A stretch of 64,000 nucleotides of DNA from Ignavibacteria bacterium (lineage in GTDB: Bacteria > Bacteroidota > Ignavibacteria > Tepidaquicellales > Tepidaquicellaceae), in contig DATAJP010000003.1 of NCBI GenBank assembly GCA_036262055.1, positions 620,001 through 684,000 of the forward strand, given 5' to 3'. Shown here in pieces: positions 33,778 to 43,607 of the stretch. Each line of letters starts with the position of its first letter. The first letter of the stretch is position 1. Under the pieces are notes generated by a model. That model saw nothing but the letters and a program-made list of their open reading frames with translations. It did no database searches and was not told the origin of the DNA. The position numbers were made by a program, and so were the translations under genes.

Positions 33778-35250
33778 TTACAATATATATCTGCTTAAAT
33801 CTCTATCTTTCACAATTGTTCCTAATTTTTTCAATACTAATTCCCTGTCGATTTCAATCTTTTTCTTTTTGTTTTTATCAGGTATTTCAAACAATAAATC
33901 TTCCAATAGATTAGACAAAATGGTGTGCAATCTTCTTGCCCCGATGTTTTCTACATTCTCATTAACTTCGGCAGCAATTTTCGCTACTTCCATAATACTG
34001 TCATCTTTGAAAACAATATCAACACCCTCTGTTTTCAGAAGCGCGGTATATTGTTTTATCAAAGCATTTTCAGGTTGTGTAAGTATCTGATAAAATTCTT
34101 CATAACCAAGACTATCAAGCTCGACTCTTATCGGAAATCTTCCCTGAAGTTCGGGAATTAAATCGCTTGGCTTTGAAACGTGAAACGCACCTGATGCAAT
34201 GAATAATACATGGTCAGTTTTGACTGAGCCGTATTTTGTAACTACCGTTGAACCTTCTACAATCGGAAGCAAATCTCTCTGCACACCTTCACGTGAAACG
34301 TCGGGATTAGAGTTTTGGCTTTGCTTGCCTGCAATCTTGTCAATTTCATCTATAAAGATAATTCCTGAATTTTGAACTTTATCAATTGCTTCTTTTATAA
34401 CGCTGTCCATATCAATAAGCTTACCTGATTCTTCCTGAGTAAGAACTTTTTTAGCTTCAGAAACAGTGAGTTTTCTTTTCTTTTGTTTTTTCGGCATCAT
34501 ATTCCCGAACATTTCTCCTAAATTTAATCCCATATCATCTAATCCGACAGGTCCCAATACCTGAAGCATAGGAAAATTTTCAGCAGTTATATCAAGCTCA
34601 ATCTGTCTGCTTTCAAGCTTTCCCTGAAGAAGCTGTTCGCGCAGCTTAGCTCTTGTATTTTGATATGAATCTTCTTCATTGTGAGTTTCGACAGCATTGT
34701 CCGAAGCTGCAACTGCCGCTTCTCCTGCTTTTTTTCTGACAGGTGGAAGTAAAATATCCAGGATTCTTTCAATTGCATTTTCTTCAGCTTTCTTCTGGAC
34801 TTCTTTCATCCTGTCTGTCTTCACCATATTTACCGACTGGTCGGTGATTTCACGAACCATAGACTCAACGTCACGTCCGACATAACCGACTTCTGTAAAT
34901 TTTGATGCCTCTACTTTCAAAAACGGAGCGTTAGCAAGTTTAGAGATTCTCCTTGCTATTTCAGTTTTTCCGACTCCTGTTGGTCCAATCATAATAATAT
35001 TATTCGGCATAATCTCATCACGCAGTTTATCCGTTACGGATTGTCTTCGCCATCTGTTTCGCAGAGCAATAGCAACAGATTTTTTCGCATTTCTCTGACC
35101 GATTATATATTTATCCAATTCAGCGACGATTTCTGAAGGTGTCAGCTGGTTTATGGATATATTTTTTGAATTACCGTTTTTTATAACTGAACTCAAACTT
35201 ATTTTTTTAGTTTTGTCTTTTGGTTTTTCTGTCGTTTTTTCTAATTCCAT
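33778..35250 (-). CDS. hslU: ATP-dependent protease ATPase subunit HslU
   Basis: A 490-residue AAA+ unfoldase that feeds proteins to HslV. Walker A is GPTGVGKT (89-96) and Walker B is [11 protein letters not shown]; the I domain (~150-280) with the [12 protein letters not shown] segment and the C-terminal tail ending SRYIL, which docks into HslV, are present. The family normally starts at about [17 protein letters not shown]; here some 36 extra Lys/Ser-rich residues precede it and no internal Met offers a shorter start, so the N-terminal extension seems real. The gene follows hslV by 17 bases. Confidence 0.96.
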   Translation of the reverse strand: MELEKTTEKPKDKTKKISLSSVIKNGNSKNISINQLTPSEIVAELDKYIIGQRNAKKSVAIALRNRWRRQSVTDKLRDEIMPNNIIMIGPTGVGKTEIARRISKLANAPFLKVEASKFTEVGYVGRDVESMVREITDQSVNMVKTDRMKEVQKKAEENAIERILDILLPPVRKKAGEAAVAASDNAVETHNEEDSYQNTRAKLREQLLQGKLESRQIELDITAENFPMLQVLGPVGLDDMGLNLGEMFGNMMPKKQKKRKLTVSEAKKVLTQEESGKLIDMDSVIKEAIDKVQNSGIIFIDEIDKIAGKQSQNSNPDVSREGVQRDLLPIVEGSTVVTKYGSVKTDHVLFIASGAFHVSKPSDLIPELQGRFPIRVELDSLGYEEFYQILTQPENALIKQYTALLKTEGVDIVFKDDSIMEVAKIAAEVNENVENIGARRLHTILSNLLEDLLFEIPDKNKKKKIEIDRELVLKKLGTIVKDRDLSRYIL

Positions 35251-35267
35251 TTTTATAATTCAATTCC

Positions 35268-35831
35268 TCAATTTAATTCTTCAATTGATATGTTATTGTT
35301 CGTATATATGCAAATGTCTGCAGCTTGATTTAAAGATTCTTCGACTACTTGCTTGGCGGAAAGTTTCGAATATTTTATCAGCATTCTTGCAGCAACAAGT
35401 GCAAATTGTCCGCCAGAACCTATTGCAACAATCTTATCATCCGGTTCAATTATATCACCTGTTCCGGAGATTATCAAAGCTTTTTCTTTGTCTAAAACAG
35501 CAAGCAATGCTTCAAGTTTTCTTAAATACTTATCAGTTCTCCACTCCTTGGCAAGTTCAACTGCGGCTCTCGATAAATTTCCCTTATATTCGTTTAATTT
35601 GCTTTCAAACCTTTCAAACAATGTAAATGCATCAGAAGTTGCACCGGCAAATCCTGCAAGCACCCTGTCATTATAAAGCTTTCTAACTTTTTTTGTTGTG
35701 TGTTTCATAACGGTATTGCCCATAGTAACCTGACCGTCACTGCCGATTACTGCCTTCCCGTCTTTAATGACACCTATAACAGTTGTAGAACGTATTCTCA
35801 ATTTTTGTTTTTTGTTTTCTTTTTTACTCAT
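35268..35831 (-). CDS. hslV: ATP-dependent protease subunit HslV
   Basis: A 187-residue proteasome-beta-like peptidase that forms a double hexamer with HslU caps. The N-terminal nucleophile should be Thr16 in [25 protein letters not shown]. Unlike in E. coli, where Thr follows Met directly, a 15-residue basic propeptide precedes it and must be removed for activity. [20 protein letters not shown] and [15 protein letters not shown] are standard. Gene order rpoN-hslV-hslU is tight (7 and 17 bases). Confidence 0.96.
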   Translation of the reverse strand: MSKKENKKQKLRIRSTTVIGVIKDGKAVIGSDGQVTMGNTVMKHTTKKVRKLYNDRVLAGFAGATSDAFTLFERFESKLNEYKGNLSRAAVELAKEWRTDKYLRKLEALLAVLDKEKALIISGTGDIIEPDDKIVAIGSGGQFALVAARMLIKYSKLSAKQVVEESLNQAADICIYTNNNISIEELN

Positions 35832-35838
35832 AATTTTC

Positions 35839-37302
35839 TTATAACTTTCTTCTTAATCTCGCTTTCTGAATGTTCATTGCTTCCCGGTATTTAGCGACCG
35901 TTCTTCGTGCAATTTTATATCCGGATTTCGAAAGTTCTTTTGCAAGCTCATCATCAGTGAACGGTTTTGCGCTGTCTTCACCCTCGATTATAGCTTTAAT
36001 TTTATTTTTAATTTCTTTTGTAGAGACATCATCACCTTCTTCGTTTGTAAGATAATTACTGAAGAAGAATTTCAATTCATAAATTCCAAAATCAGTCTGG
36101 ACATATTTTCCACGAACAGTCCTGCTGACTGTAGAAATATCCATTTGAATATCTTCCGCGACGTCTTTTTCATACATAGGCTTCAATCCCTCACCCATTT
36201 TTTCAAAAAAATCATACTGTCTTATAAGGATGCTGTTCATAACTTTGATCATCGTCTCACGTCTTGATTTTATCGCATCTATAAACCATTTAGCCCGCTC
36301 AAAGTTATTTGCAACAAAATCTTTCGTTTCCTTATTTAAGTTCTGCTTATCATTGAGAATCATATTCTTGTAAGCATTGTTCAGTCTTAAATTCGGAACA
36401 CCCTTATCATTTAATGAAACAACATATTCATCATTTTGTTTCGTAACAATCAAATCAGGATAAATATATCCCTGCTCTGATCCCGTCTGCGCAGCTCCAG
36501 GTTTTGGATTCAGTTTTGATATGGTTTCAAAAATCTTGTTGACGGTGTTTTGATCAACATCAAGCTCCTTACATATTTTTTCATAATTCTTTAATCTGAA
36601 TTCCTCAAAATATTCATTCAAAACTTTATCGCACAATTTTTTGATCCTTGAATCAAGTGCAAGTTCATCAAGCTGAATCAGTAAACACTCAACAAGATTT
36701 CTTGAAGCAATTCCGATGGGTTCAAATTTCTTTATGACTTCTAGAACTTCACAAATTTCTTCAACGGTAAAGCTTTCATTCTCAAATTCCGTTCCCGACT
36801 TTGCAACTTCAAGCTCAACTTTAAGCTCTTCATCCGTTTCTCTTAAATAGCCGTCATCATCAAGATTACCTATAATATGTTCACCTATAAAAGTTTGCTT
36901 ATCTGAAAGATTAGACGTGTATAATTGTGAGGTAAGACTATCAGTTAGCGAAAAATCTTCCTTTATCATGTTATCATAATTCACGGTATCATTCGACTGC
37001 GGTTCGTTCTGTGTTTTATATCCATCCGATTCATTTTCAAAATAATCGTCCCAATTATATTCGTCATCCTTGCTGGCTTCTTCAGGAGCTTCCTGCTCAT
37101 CCGCAGTAGTTTCTTTTTCTTCTGTCTGTTGTGTATCTTCTGTCTCAAGAGTTTCACCGTCTTCCAAAAAAGGATTAAGTTCCATCTCAGCTTTCATTAA
37201 TTGTTCAAGAGCCATAGTCGGAACAGCAAGAAGACTCTGTCTCTGGATGATCTGCGGAAGTATTTTCTGGCTTAACTTTTGTGATTGTGTTTGTTTTAAC
37301 AT
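35839..37302 (-). CDS. rpoN: RNA polymerase sigma-54 factor
   Basis: A 487-residue alternative sigma factor that recognises -24/-12 promoters and needs an AAA+ activator such as the one at the left edge of the window. The Gln/Leu-rich region I ([36 protein letters not shown]) is followed by an acidic region II (~50-110), the core-binding domain and the C-terminal RpoN box [12 protein letters not shown], which reads the -24 element. All regions are complete. Upstream, the DUF3109 gene ends one base before its ATG. Confidence 0.96.
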   Translation of the reverse strand: MLKQTQSQKLSQKILPQIIQRQSLLAVPTMALEQLMKAEMELNPFLEDGETLETEDTQQTEEKETTADEQEAPEEASKDDEYNWDDYFENESDGYKTQNEPQSNDTVNYDNMIKEDFSLTDSLTSQLYTSNLSDKQTFIGEHIIGNLDDDGYLRETDEELKVELEVAKSGTEFENESFTVEEICEVLEVIKKFEPIGIASRNLVECLLIQLDELALDSRIKKLCDKVLNEYFEEFRLKNYEKICKELDVDQNTVNKIFETISKLNPKPGAAQTGSEQGYIYPDLIVTKQNDEYVVSLNDKGVPNLRLNNAYKNMILNDKQNLNKETKDFVANNFERAKWFIDAIKSRRETMIKVMNSILIRQYDFFEKMGEGLKPMYEKDVAEDIQMDISTVSRTVRGKYVQTDFGIYELKFFFSNYLTNEEGDDVSTKEIKNKIKAIIEGEDSAKPFTDDELAKELSKSGYKIARRTVAKYREAMNIQKARLRRKL

Positions 37303-37857
37303 CTAATTTTTATTAATTAATTTTAATTCATTATAAGTATCTTCGCCTAATTCATTTATTAATCCGTCTTTTACAAATTCATAAATCGTAACATTTTCTT
37401 TTTCGCCTTCAGTTAATGCATCACTGCATTCACTGAATTTTTCATATCGCAATATATTTCGTTCATCTCCGGAAATTCTTATGGGAAACAAACTGCACGA
37501 TATTGGTTTCCTAAAGTGTATCTCTCCTTTATAAAATGCTTTCTCAAATGAACATTTTGCAACTCCGTTTTCATACAAAGAAAATACACAATCTCTGTCA
37601 TTAACATTATTAAGGTAATATTTATCTTCATATTTAATATAAAAACCTTCCGAATTAATAATATTCATATTTTTATTCTTAAGATATTTCGACACTGCTT
37701 CAACATTCTTTCTTATTATATCAATCTCTTTTTCCAGAATCGGAGCCCCAAGCTCGCTGTACATTGTGCAGCATGCTCCTTTGCATACACCGAGATTGCA
37801 TTTGAACTTTACAGAAAAAATCCTGTCATCAATTATATATTTCGAAATATCAATCAC
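37303..37857 (-). CDS. DUF3109-family cysteine-rich protein
   Basis: A 184-residue protein with a conserved Cys cluster near the start (KFKCNLGVCKGACCTMYSELGAP) and further Cys later (DRDCVFSLYENGVAKCSF; RKPISCSLFPIRI; CSDAL). This arrangement matches DUF3109/YkgJ-like proteins, where the cysteines probably bind zinc or an iron-sulfur cluster. Function is not established. The gene lies between dprA (16-base gap) and rpoN (adjacent), and is often found with housekeeping genes in Bacteroidetes-related genomes. Confidence 0.8.
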   Translation of the reverse strand: MIDISKYIIDDRIFSVKFKCNLGVCKGACCTMYSELGAPILEKEIDIIRKNVEAVSKYLKNKNMNIINSEGFYIKYEDKYYLNNVNDRDCVFSLYENGVAKCSFEKAFYKGEIHFRKPISCSLFPIRISGDERNILRYEKFSECSDALTEGEKENVTIYEFVKDGLINELGEDTYNELKLINKN

Positions 37858-37873
37858 TTTTATATCAGTTTAA

Positions 37874-39004
37874 TTAAACCCTGGTAAAAAATTTTCCCGG
37901 ATGCTGTCTTACCAATCCTTTGAACTCAAGCATCAATAAATGCACAAGACATTCAGAAATATTTATTCCTGTTTTGTCATTTATCACGTCAATATTAACG
38001 GGTTCGGAATTTAATAAACTCAAAATTGTTTTTTCATCTTTTGATAAATCCACATGCGCAGGAATTGCTTCTTTCTTTTCAGATTTATTTTCAAGTTTAT
38101 GTTTCAACTTGTTTTGAAGCTCAGCAAGAATATCATCAACATTATTTATCAGCTTCGCCGTGCCTTTCTTAATTAAATCATTCGTGCCCTGCGATTGCTT
38201 TGAATTTACATTTCCCGGAACCGCAAACAATTCTCTGTTCTGGTCTAATGCAAACTCAGCAGTTATCAACGAACCACCTTTTATTCCTGTTTCTATAATT
38301 ACTGTCCCTAAACTTATTCCACTTATTAACCTGTTGCGTTTCGGAAAATTAACTTTTTCAGGACCCGTGCCGGGCTCAAATTCGGAAATCACAGCACCCG
38401 TTTCAATTATTTCATTATAAAGCTTTCTATTTTCAGCAGGATAAACAACGTCAACACCGCTTCCGAAAACCGCATAAGTCAGGTTTCCGTTATCAATGCA
38501 TTTTTTGTGAGCAATTGAATCAATTCCCTTTGCGAAACCGCTGATTACAGGAATTTCATATTTTGAAAGCGAATCGACAAGCTTGCTGCAAACAGATTTT
38601 CCATACTCGGTTGCAATTCTTGTCCCGACAATGCTTATTGAATATTTGTCCTCTTGAGTTAATTTCCCCCTATAGTAAAGAACAATTGGCGGGTCGAAAA
38701 TATTCCTCAAATTTGCAGGATACTCCTCATCAAATATCGTTAAAATATTTATATTTTTCTTAGCACAAATTTCTATCAGATTTTCAGCTTCTGACCTGAA
38801 TTTTTTATAATGATTTTGTGCTTTTAAAATCTCATTCGCAATTTTCTCATCGATTCTTTCGATTCTTCTAAGTTCTCTTATTGAAAGACCTGCAAGCTTC
38901 TCATAAGTATCTGCAGAACTCAAAATATTCAGAATTCTGACATTGCCTAACCTGTTAATTTTGCTTAAAAAATATAAATATATAAACTGTTCGGATTTTT
39001 TCAC
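37874..39004 (-). CDS. dprA: DNA-processing protein DprA
   Basis: A 376-residue protein that binds incoming single-stranded DNA and loads RecA during natural transformation. The N-terminal helix-hairpin-helix/SAM-like region (~1-85) precedes the Rossmann-like core with SIVGTRIATEYGKSV, SGFAKGIDSIAHK, VFGSGVDVVYPAEN and FPKRNRLISGIS, followed by a C-terminal winged helix (~310-376). All are characteristic of DprA/Smf. No other competence gene is in the window. It lies between a dipeptide permease gene and the DUF3109 gene with small gaps. Confidence 0.95.
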   Translation of the reverse strand: MKKSEQFIYLYFLSKINRLGNVRILNILSSADTYEKLAGLSIRELRRIERIDEKIANEILKAQNHYKKFRSEAENLIEICAKKNINILTIFDEEYPANLRNIFDPPIVLYYRGKLTQEDKYSISIVGTRIATEYGKSVCSKLVDSLSKYEIPVISGFAKGIDSIAHKKCIDNGNLTYAVFGSGVDVVYPAENRKLYNEIIETGAVISEFEPGTGPEKVNFPKRNRLISGISLGTVIIETGIKGGSLITAEFALDQNRELFAVPGNVNSKQSQGTNDLIKKGTAKLINNVDDILAELQNKLKHKLENKSEKKEAIPAHVDLSKDEKTILSLLNSEPVNIDVINDKTGINISECLVHLLMLEFKGLVRQHPGKFFTRV

Positions 39005-39010
39005 AACAGG

Positions 39011-40129
39011 TTAGCTTTTTAGTTTCGGGTCAAGCGCATCACGGATACCATCACCAAAAAGATTGACTGAAAATACGGTTATCATAATTGCTATCGAAGG
39101 AAATACTGCAAGTCCCCAGTTAGAGCCGGCAATTAAATATTTATATCCGTCATAAATCATATTTCCCCAGCTTGCAGTCGGCGGCTGAACACCAAGTCCT
39201 AAAAAGCTTAAGCTTGCTTCGAATATAATCGCTGTTGCAAGTCCTACTGTTCCGGTAATAATAACGGGACCTAAGCAGTTTGGCAAAATATGTCTGATAA
39301 TTATTCTTGGTGATTTAAAACCCACTGCTTTAGTTGCTTCAATATACTCACTTTCCCTTATTGAAAAAATTTGTCCTCTTACAATTCTCGCAACATCAAC
39401 CCATGCCGTTAAACCAATTGCAACAAATGCCTGCCAGAAACCTTTTCCCAAAACAACTGAAATTGCAATTACAAATAAAATAGAAGGAAACGCCCATACG
39501 ACGTTTATTAACCACATAATAAATTTATCCGCAGGTCCTCTGAAAAATCCCGCAATCGAACCGAACAGTAACCCTAATATGATTGCAATGCTTTCAGAAA
39601 TCAATCCGACAGTTAAGCTGATTCTGCTTCCGTAAATTAACCTGCTTAATACATCTCTGCCAAATCTATCCGTACCGAGCAAAAATGTTAATTGCTTGTA
39701 TGGATTTTCTGGATTTAACTCTGCTTTTGAAATCGTCTGCTGCTGATTGTTATAATCTGTATATGTTATTGAATTATCAGTCTGGCTAATTATGCCTTTT
39801 ATGGCTATATACTGTGTCTCGCCGTTCTGGTCTAATTCTTTTTTTACAAGCACATCACCTTTGAAACCGATTGGTTTTGTCGAGAACTCTAAAATTTGGT
39901 CATTGGGGTTAAATGGAGCGATAAACGGCGCAAAGATTGCAACGATTACAAGCATCACAAGAACCCACAAACCTGACATTGCAAGCTTATTACGTTTGAG
40001 CCGCTTCCATGAATAATACCATAAACTATGACCTATGCCATCATCAGGAATAACGACCATCTTGTCATTAGCTTCATCTTTCGCTTCGTTCTTAAGTTCC
40101 TGGTTTAGCTCTGTTCCTATATCCGTCAT
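39011..40129 (-). CDS. dppC: Peptide ABC transporter permease, DppC/OppC type
   Basis: A 372-residue inner-membrane permease with about six helices. The first helix (MSGLWVLVMLVIVAIFAPFIAPF) and the EAA loop (EYIEATKAVGFKSPRIIIRHILPNCLGPVI) that contacts the ATPase are typical. The periplasmic loop between helices 1 and 2 is larger than usual (~90 residues, with tandem beta-type sequence). I place the start at the ATG at 40129, which overlaps the dppB stop as ATGA; an upstream in-frame codon at 40156 would extend into dppB. Together with DppB it imports di- or oligopeptides. Confidence 0.92.
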   Translation of the reverse strand: MTDIGTELNQELKNEAKDEANDKMVVIPDDGIGHSLWYYSWKRLKRNKLAMSGLWVLVMLVIVAIFAPFIAPFNPNDQILEFSTKPIGFKGDVLVKKELDQNGETQYIAIKGIISQTDNSITYTDYNNQQQTISKAELNPENPYKQLTFLLGTDRFGRDVLSRLIYGSRISLTVGLISESIAIILGLLFGSIAGFFRGPADKFIMWLINVVWAFPSILFVIAISVVLGKGFWQAFVAIGLTAWVDVARIVRGQIFSIRESEYIEATKAVGFKSPRIIIRHILPNCLGPVIITGTVGLATAIIFEASLSFLGLGVQPPTASWGNMIYDGYKYLIAGSNWGLAVFPSIAIMITVFSVNLFGDGIRDALDPKLKS

Positions 40130-41052
40130 GACAATTTTACCTTTGGATCTAACCACGCATAAATAATATCAACAAAGAAATTTATTACAACGAATATTAC
40201 TGCGCTGAATAAAACCGTTCCCTGAATAACCGGAAAATCAAGTTTTAAAATTGCATCAACCGCAAGCAGTCCGATGCCGGGCCAGTTGAAAATATATTCT
40301 ATAAAAAATGCTCCGCCAAGTGTCGCCGCAAGTGATGCGCTAAGAGTCGTTATAACGGGATTAAGTGCATTTCTCAATGTATGCTTGAAAATAACTTTTC
40401 CGCTGCTAAGTCCTTTTGCCTTTGCCGTTCGCACATAATCAGAGCTCATCACATCCATCATTGAAGACCGCGTCATTCGCGCGATAATCGCAAGCGGTCT
40501 TAACGCAAGAGTTACCATTGGTAAAATTAAATGGTCCCAGCCCTGAGTTATATATCCAGATATTGGAAACCATTTCAAAACTGCACCGAAAATCAAGACC
40601 ATTATAAGAGCAAACACAAATTGAGGTATTGATATACCAATAAGTGCAAAAATCATCGACGCGTTATCTATAATGGAATACCGTTTAATTGACGATATAA
40701 TTCCTATTAAAACACCTAAAATTGTTGAAAGAAATAACGCGCTTGTTGCAAGAAGTGCAGTTGCAGGAAATTTATCCAGAATTGTCTTTACTACTTCCCT
40801 GTTTGTTGAATATGACCTGCCGAGGTTTCCCTGAACAGCTTTATATAAAAAATCCACATACTGAACATAAATCGGTTTGTTTAAGCCAAGCTCTTCTTTT
40901 ACTGCTTCAACAGATTTCACGTCAGCCCTCTGCCCTAAAAGCATTCTTGCAGGGTCGCCCGGAATTACATAAAGAAGACAAAACGTGACCGTAATTACGC
41001 CGATTATTATTAAAATTGAATAGAGAAAATTCTTAGTTATGTAAACCCACAT
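40126..41052 (-). CDS. dppB: Peptide ABC transporter permease, DppB/OppB type
   Basis: A 308-residue permease that opens with YITKNFLYSILIIIGVITVTFCLLYVIPGDPARMLLGQRA, the standard DppB first helix and GDPA motif. The EAA loop is SSDYVRTAKAKGLSSGKVIFKHTLRNALNPVIT. Six helices are seen, ending YAWLDPKVKLS. It is coupled to dppC by an ATGA overlap. The substrate-binding protein gene lies upstream, separated by a peptidase gene and a terminator, so dppBC probably has its own promoter in 41053-41100, next to a dispersed repeat. Confidence 0.93.
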   Translation of the reverse strand: MWVYITKNFLYSILIIIGVITVTFCLLYVIPGDPARMLLGQRADVKSVEAVKEELGLNKPIYVQYVDFLYKAVQGNLGRSYSTNREVVKTILDKFPATALLATSALFLSTILGVLIGIISSIKRYSIIDNASMIFALIGISIPQFVFALIMVLIFGAVLKWFPISGYITQGWDHLILPMVTLALRPLAIIARMTRSSMMDVMSSDYVRTAKAKGLSSGKVIFKHTLRNALNPVITTLSASLAATLGGAFFIEYIFNWPGIGLLAVDAILKLDFPVIQGTVLFSAVIFVVINFFVDIIYAWLDPKVKLS

Positions 41053-41063
41053 ATCATCAATAA

Positions 41064-41094
41064 GGGGATTCTTCGCTTGCGCTCAGAATGACAC
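41064..41094. repeat. Single GTCATTCTGAG-type repeat upstream of dppB
   Basis: Reading on the minus strand, GTGTCATTCTGAGCGCAAG leads to GAATCCCC. It differs at few positions from the unit at 29707-29737 and is directly beside the NlpC/P60 terminator, 12 bases before the dppB start. Confidence 0.65.
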
Positions 41095-41134
41095 AAAAAA
41101 AAAGTCTCACCATTATACTAATTAGTGAGACTTT
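41093..41134 (-). terminator. Rho-independent terminator after the NlpC/P60 gene
   Basis: AAAGTCTCAC (41101-41110) pairs with GTGAGACTTT (41125-41134) in a 10-bp stem, followed on the minus strand by about ten T. It lies 26 bases after the peptidase stop and separates it from dppB. Confidence 0.88.
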
Positions 41135-41159
41135 ATTAAGTTCAAATTTTAAGTATTAC

Positions 41160-41789
41160 TCAATTTTGCTGCGGTTCTTCGATAACTCTTTTAGCTTTTA
41201 AAAAAGTCCTTGTATAGAATTCACTGCCGAGCTCAGCTACTGCAACTCCGGTTCTTGAACCTGAGTGCACAAAATATCCATCCTGTAGATAAATACCTAC
41301 GTGGGTTACTCTTCCTTTGTTCATTGTATCGAAAAACAACAAGTCTCCGAATTTCAACTCTTCGGTTGAAACATCGACACCTACACCTGACTGCTCAAGT
41401 GAGGTTCTCGGAATAGAAACGCCTAATGCCTGATACATAACAGATTGAACAAAAGCAGAACAATCGATACCGCGTTTGGAGGTTCCACCCCAGAGATATG
41501 GAGTGTTTAGATATTCAATAACTTTGTACATTACTTCGTCTCTGTCAGCAGTGTTGCTTTCCAATTTCGGAACGAATCTGCTTAGAGAGCTTGAAAGGGA
41601 CTCGAGATTAACCTTATCTATCTTAACTTTATCTGCTAAGGTGTTGCTGGCGACTAATTTAGAATTTTTGTTACCGGTAACACCCTTTTTAAGGTTAGCA
41701 CTCGATTCCTGAGCTGAGGAACTTCCTGTCATCATTACCAAGAAAAAAACGATTGATAATATTGATAGGAAAGATTTTTTTAAGTGCAT
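41160..41789 (-). CDS. NlpC/P60-family cell-wall peptidase
   Basis: A 209-residue exported cysteine peptidase. After the signal peptide (FLSILSIVFFLVMMTGSSSAQ) a ~60-residue linker leads to the NlpC/P60 domain (~85-205): catalytic Cys in TSKRGIDCSAFVQSVM, His in GRVTHVGIYLQDGYFVHSG and the LKFGDLLFF strand. Such enzymes cut gamma-D-Glu-diamino acid bonds in peptidoglycan stems. It lies between the peptide-binding protein gene and dppB, which hints at uptake of released wall peptides; Bacillus pairs a similar enzyme (YkfC) with Dpp. The substrate is inference. Confidence 0.88.
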   Translation of the reverse strand: MHLKKSFLSILSIVFFLVMMTGSSSAQESSANLKKGVTGNKNSKLVASNTLADKVKIDKVNLESLSSSLSRFVPKLESNTADRDEVMYKVIEYLNTPYLWGGTSKRGIDCSAFVQSVMYQALGVSIPRTSLEQSGVGVDVSTEELKFGDLLFFDTMNKGRVTHVGIYLQDGYFVHSGSRTGVAVAELGSEFYTRTFLKAKRVIEEPQQN

Positions 41790-41872
41790 TTAATTTCCTT
41801 TTTTTAATTAAGTGAAAATGTAAAATAAAGAACATTTTACGACTTTGGTTAATAAAAATATGACAAAAATAT

Positions 41873-43600
41873 CTATTTATCAAGCCATAAATGTCGGAAA
41901 TTGACACGGTGCATAGGGTCTAAAACATACCCTCTCACGAACGGCTGGAGCATTCTGTAATCTTCATCATAATAAATATACAGCATTGGTGCCTGAGAAA
42001 CCGCTATTTGCTCTGCCTGTTCATATAAACGGTATCTGGCTGCCTTATCCTGTGTTACAATTGCCTGTTCAAAAAGACGGTCAAACTCAGCATTTATATA
42101 CCTGGTTGAGTTAACTGGGCTTAAATCATTCGGATTTGCAGGCACATTTTTGCCATAATATAGATTCAGGAAAGTTTCGGGGTCTGGATAATCAGCAATC
42201 CACCCTAAACGGTAAAAATCTGCTTTTCCTTCGTCGATATTATTCAAATGCTGAGCAAATGGCGTTTGTTGCAATTTCATATTTATACCAACATCTTTTA
42301 ACATATTTTGGATTGCTTCGGCAATCTGAATATTTCTATCACCACCTGAATTAATATTTAATGTTATATCCAGCCCTTTACCATCAGGATAGCCCGCTTC
42401 AGCAAGAAGCTGTTTTGCCTTTGCCAAGTCATATGAATAACCTTTTATAAGCTTATAATTATAATCAGGCATTGCAGGAGGAACGATTCCGTAAATTGCT
42501 CCCATAAATCCCTGACCGTTCAGAACATATTTAATAATCTTTTCTCTGTCGACTGCATAGTTTATTGCCTGACGAAGTTTTTCGTTATTGAAAGGACTTT
42601 TTATTACAAGAAATCCGTAAAACTGAAGTGCAAGCGATGGTGTTCTTTGCAGAACAAACTGTGAATACTCCGGAGTCAGTTGCTTATTGTCATCGACAAT
42701 AGTTTTGAAAATTGCATTCGGGATTCTATAGCTTTCATCTAAATTTCCGTTTTTGAATTCGAGCAGCTGCTGGTCAAGGTCTTTTATAAACTTGAATTTA
42801 GCACCGTCGATATAAGGTATCTGATTTCCGGCAGCATCCTTTTCCCAGTAATTAGGATTACGCTTTAAATTTAATTCCTGGTCAGGAATCCAGTTCACAA
42901 AACTGAATGGTCCGCTTCCAACCGGGTTCTGGAAAAAATCTTTTCCGTATTTGTCGATAGCTTCCTTCGGGACAATATATGCAACCGCGAGAGTAACATA
43001 ATAAATAAACGGAGCAAAAGGTTTTATAAGCTTAATCTGATATGTCGAATCATTCACATAAATGAATCCTGAAACACCATTTACTTTTGGAGTTCCTGTC
43101 TGACCTGCTGCCACTGTAGCGTCGTAATATGCCTGCGCTCCTTCAACGTAATTTACAAAATAATTGAAACCTCTTGAGCTTGTCCTTGCATCGCAAATCC
43201 TGTCATGAGAATATTTTACATCCTTTGCAGTTACTTTTCTACCTTTGCCGTCAGGGAAACAGGCATTGTCCTGAAAGAATGAATTATCTCTTAAATGAAA
43301 AGTATATAAAGTCCCATCGGGAGAAATATCATAGCTTTGAGCCAATTGGGGAACGATTTGAAGATTAGTATCCAAATCAAGCAAAGCATCATATATCTGG
43401 TGACCAACATGATGAGAAACTACATCGGTAATTCCAACAGGGTCTAAGCTTCTGATGTCTTCAAGCTCATTTATTTTATAAATGCCTCCGCCTTTTATTC
43501 CTCCTTGAAGCGATGTCGTTGTTGTAGTTTCTTCTTTTCCGCACCCGTATAAAAAAATGAATGAGAGGAGAAATGACGCTATGATTGATTTTTTCATCAT
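41873..43600 (-). CDS. Peptide ABC transporter substrate-binding lipoprotein (DppA/OppA type, SBP family 5)
   Basis: A 575-residue periplasmic-side lipoprotein. The signal peptide ends in the lipobox FLYGC, and a Thr-rich linker (EETTTTT) follows. Family 5 features include LDPVGITDVVSHHVGHQIYDALL, YTFHLRDNSFFQD, KDVKYSHDRI, NEKLRQAINYAVDREKII and RLGWIADYPDPETFLNLYY. These proteins deliver oligopeptides, dipeptides or similar ligands to the permease. The start may be either of two consecutive ATGs. It follows pyrF by 7 bases and precedes the NlpC/P60 gene. The ligand is unknown. Confidence 0.92.
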   Translation of the reverse strand: MMKKSIIASFLLSFIFLYGCGKEETTTTTSLQGGIKGGGIYKINELEDIRSLDPVGITDVVSHHVGHQIYDALLDLDTNLQIVPQLAQSYDISPDGTLYTFHLRDNSFFQDNACFPDGKGRKVTAKDVKYSHDRICDARTSSRGFNYFVNYVEGAQAYYDATVAAGQTGTPKVNGVSGFIYVNDSTYQIKLIKPFAPFIYYVTLAVAYIVPKEAIDKYGKDFFQNPVGSGPFSFVNWIPDQELNLKRNPNYWEKDAAGNQIPYIDGAKFKFIKDLDQQLLEFKNGNLDESYRIPNAIFKTIVDDNKQLTPEYSQFVLQRTPSLALQFYGFLVIKSPFNNEKLRQAINYAVDREKIIKYVLNGQGFMGAIYGIVPPAMPDYNYKLIKGYSYDLAKAKQLLAEAGYPDGKGLDITLNINSGGDRNIQIAEAIQNMLKDVGINMKLQQTPFAQHLNNIDEGKADFYRLGWIADYPDPETFLNLYYGKNVPANPNDLSPVNSTRYINAEFDRLFEQAIVTQDKAARYRLYEQAEQIAVSQAPMLYIYYDEDYRMLQPFVRGYVLDPMHRVNFRHLWLDK

Positions 43601-43607
43601 TTTAAAA

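Noticed and set aside
35153-35626. Long open frame antisense to hslU/hslV
   Set aside because: It crosses both hsl genes and has no domain; an artefact of the opposite strand.
40130-40156. Upstream start for the DppC-like permease
   Set aside because: The ATG at 40129 forms the usual ATGA overlap with dppB and matches family length.
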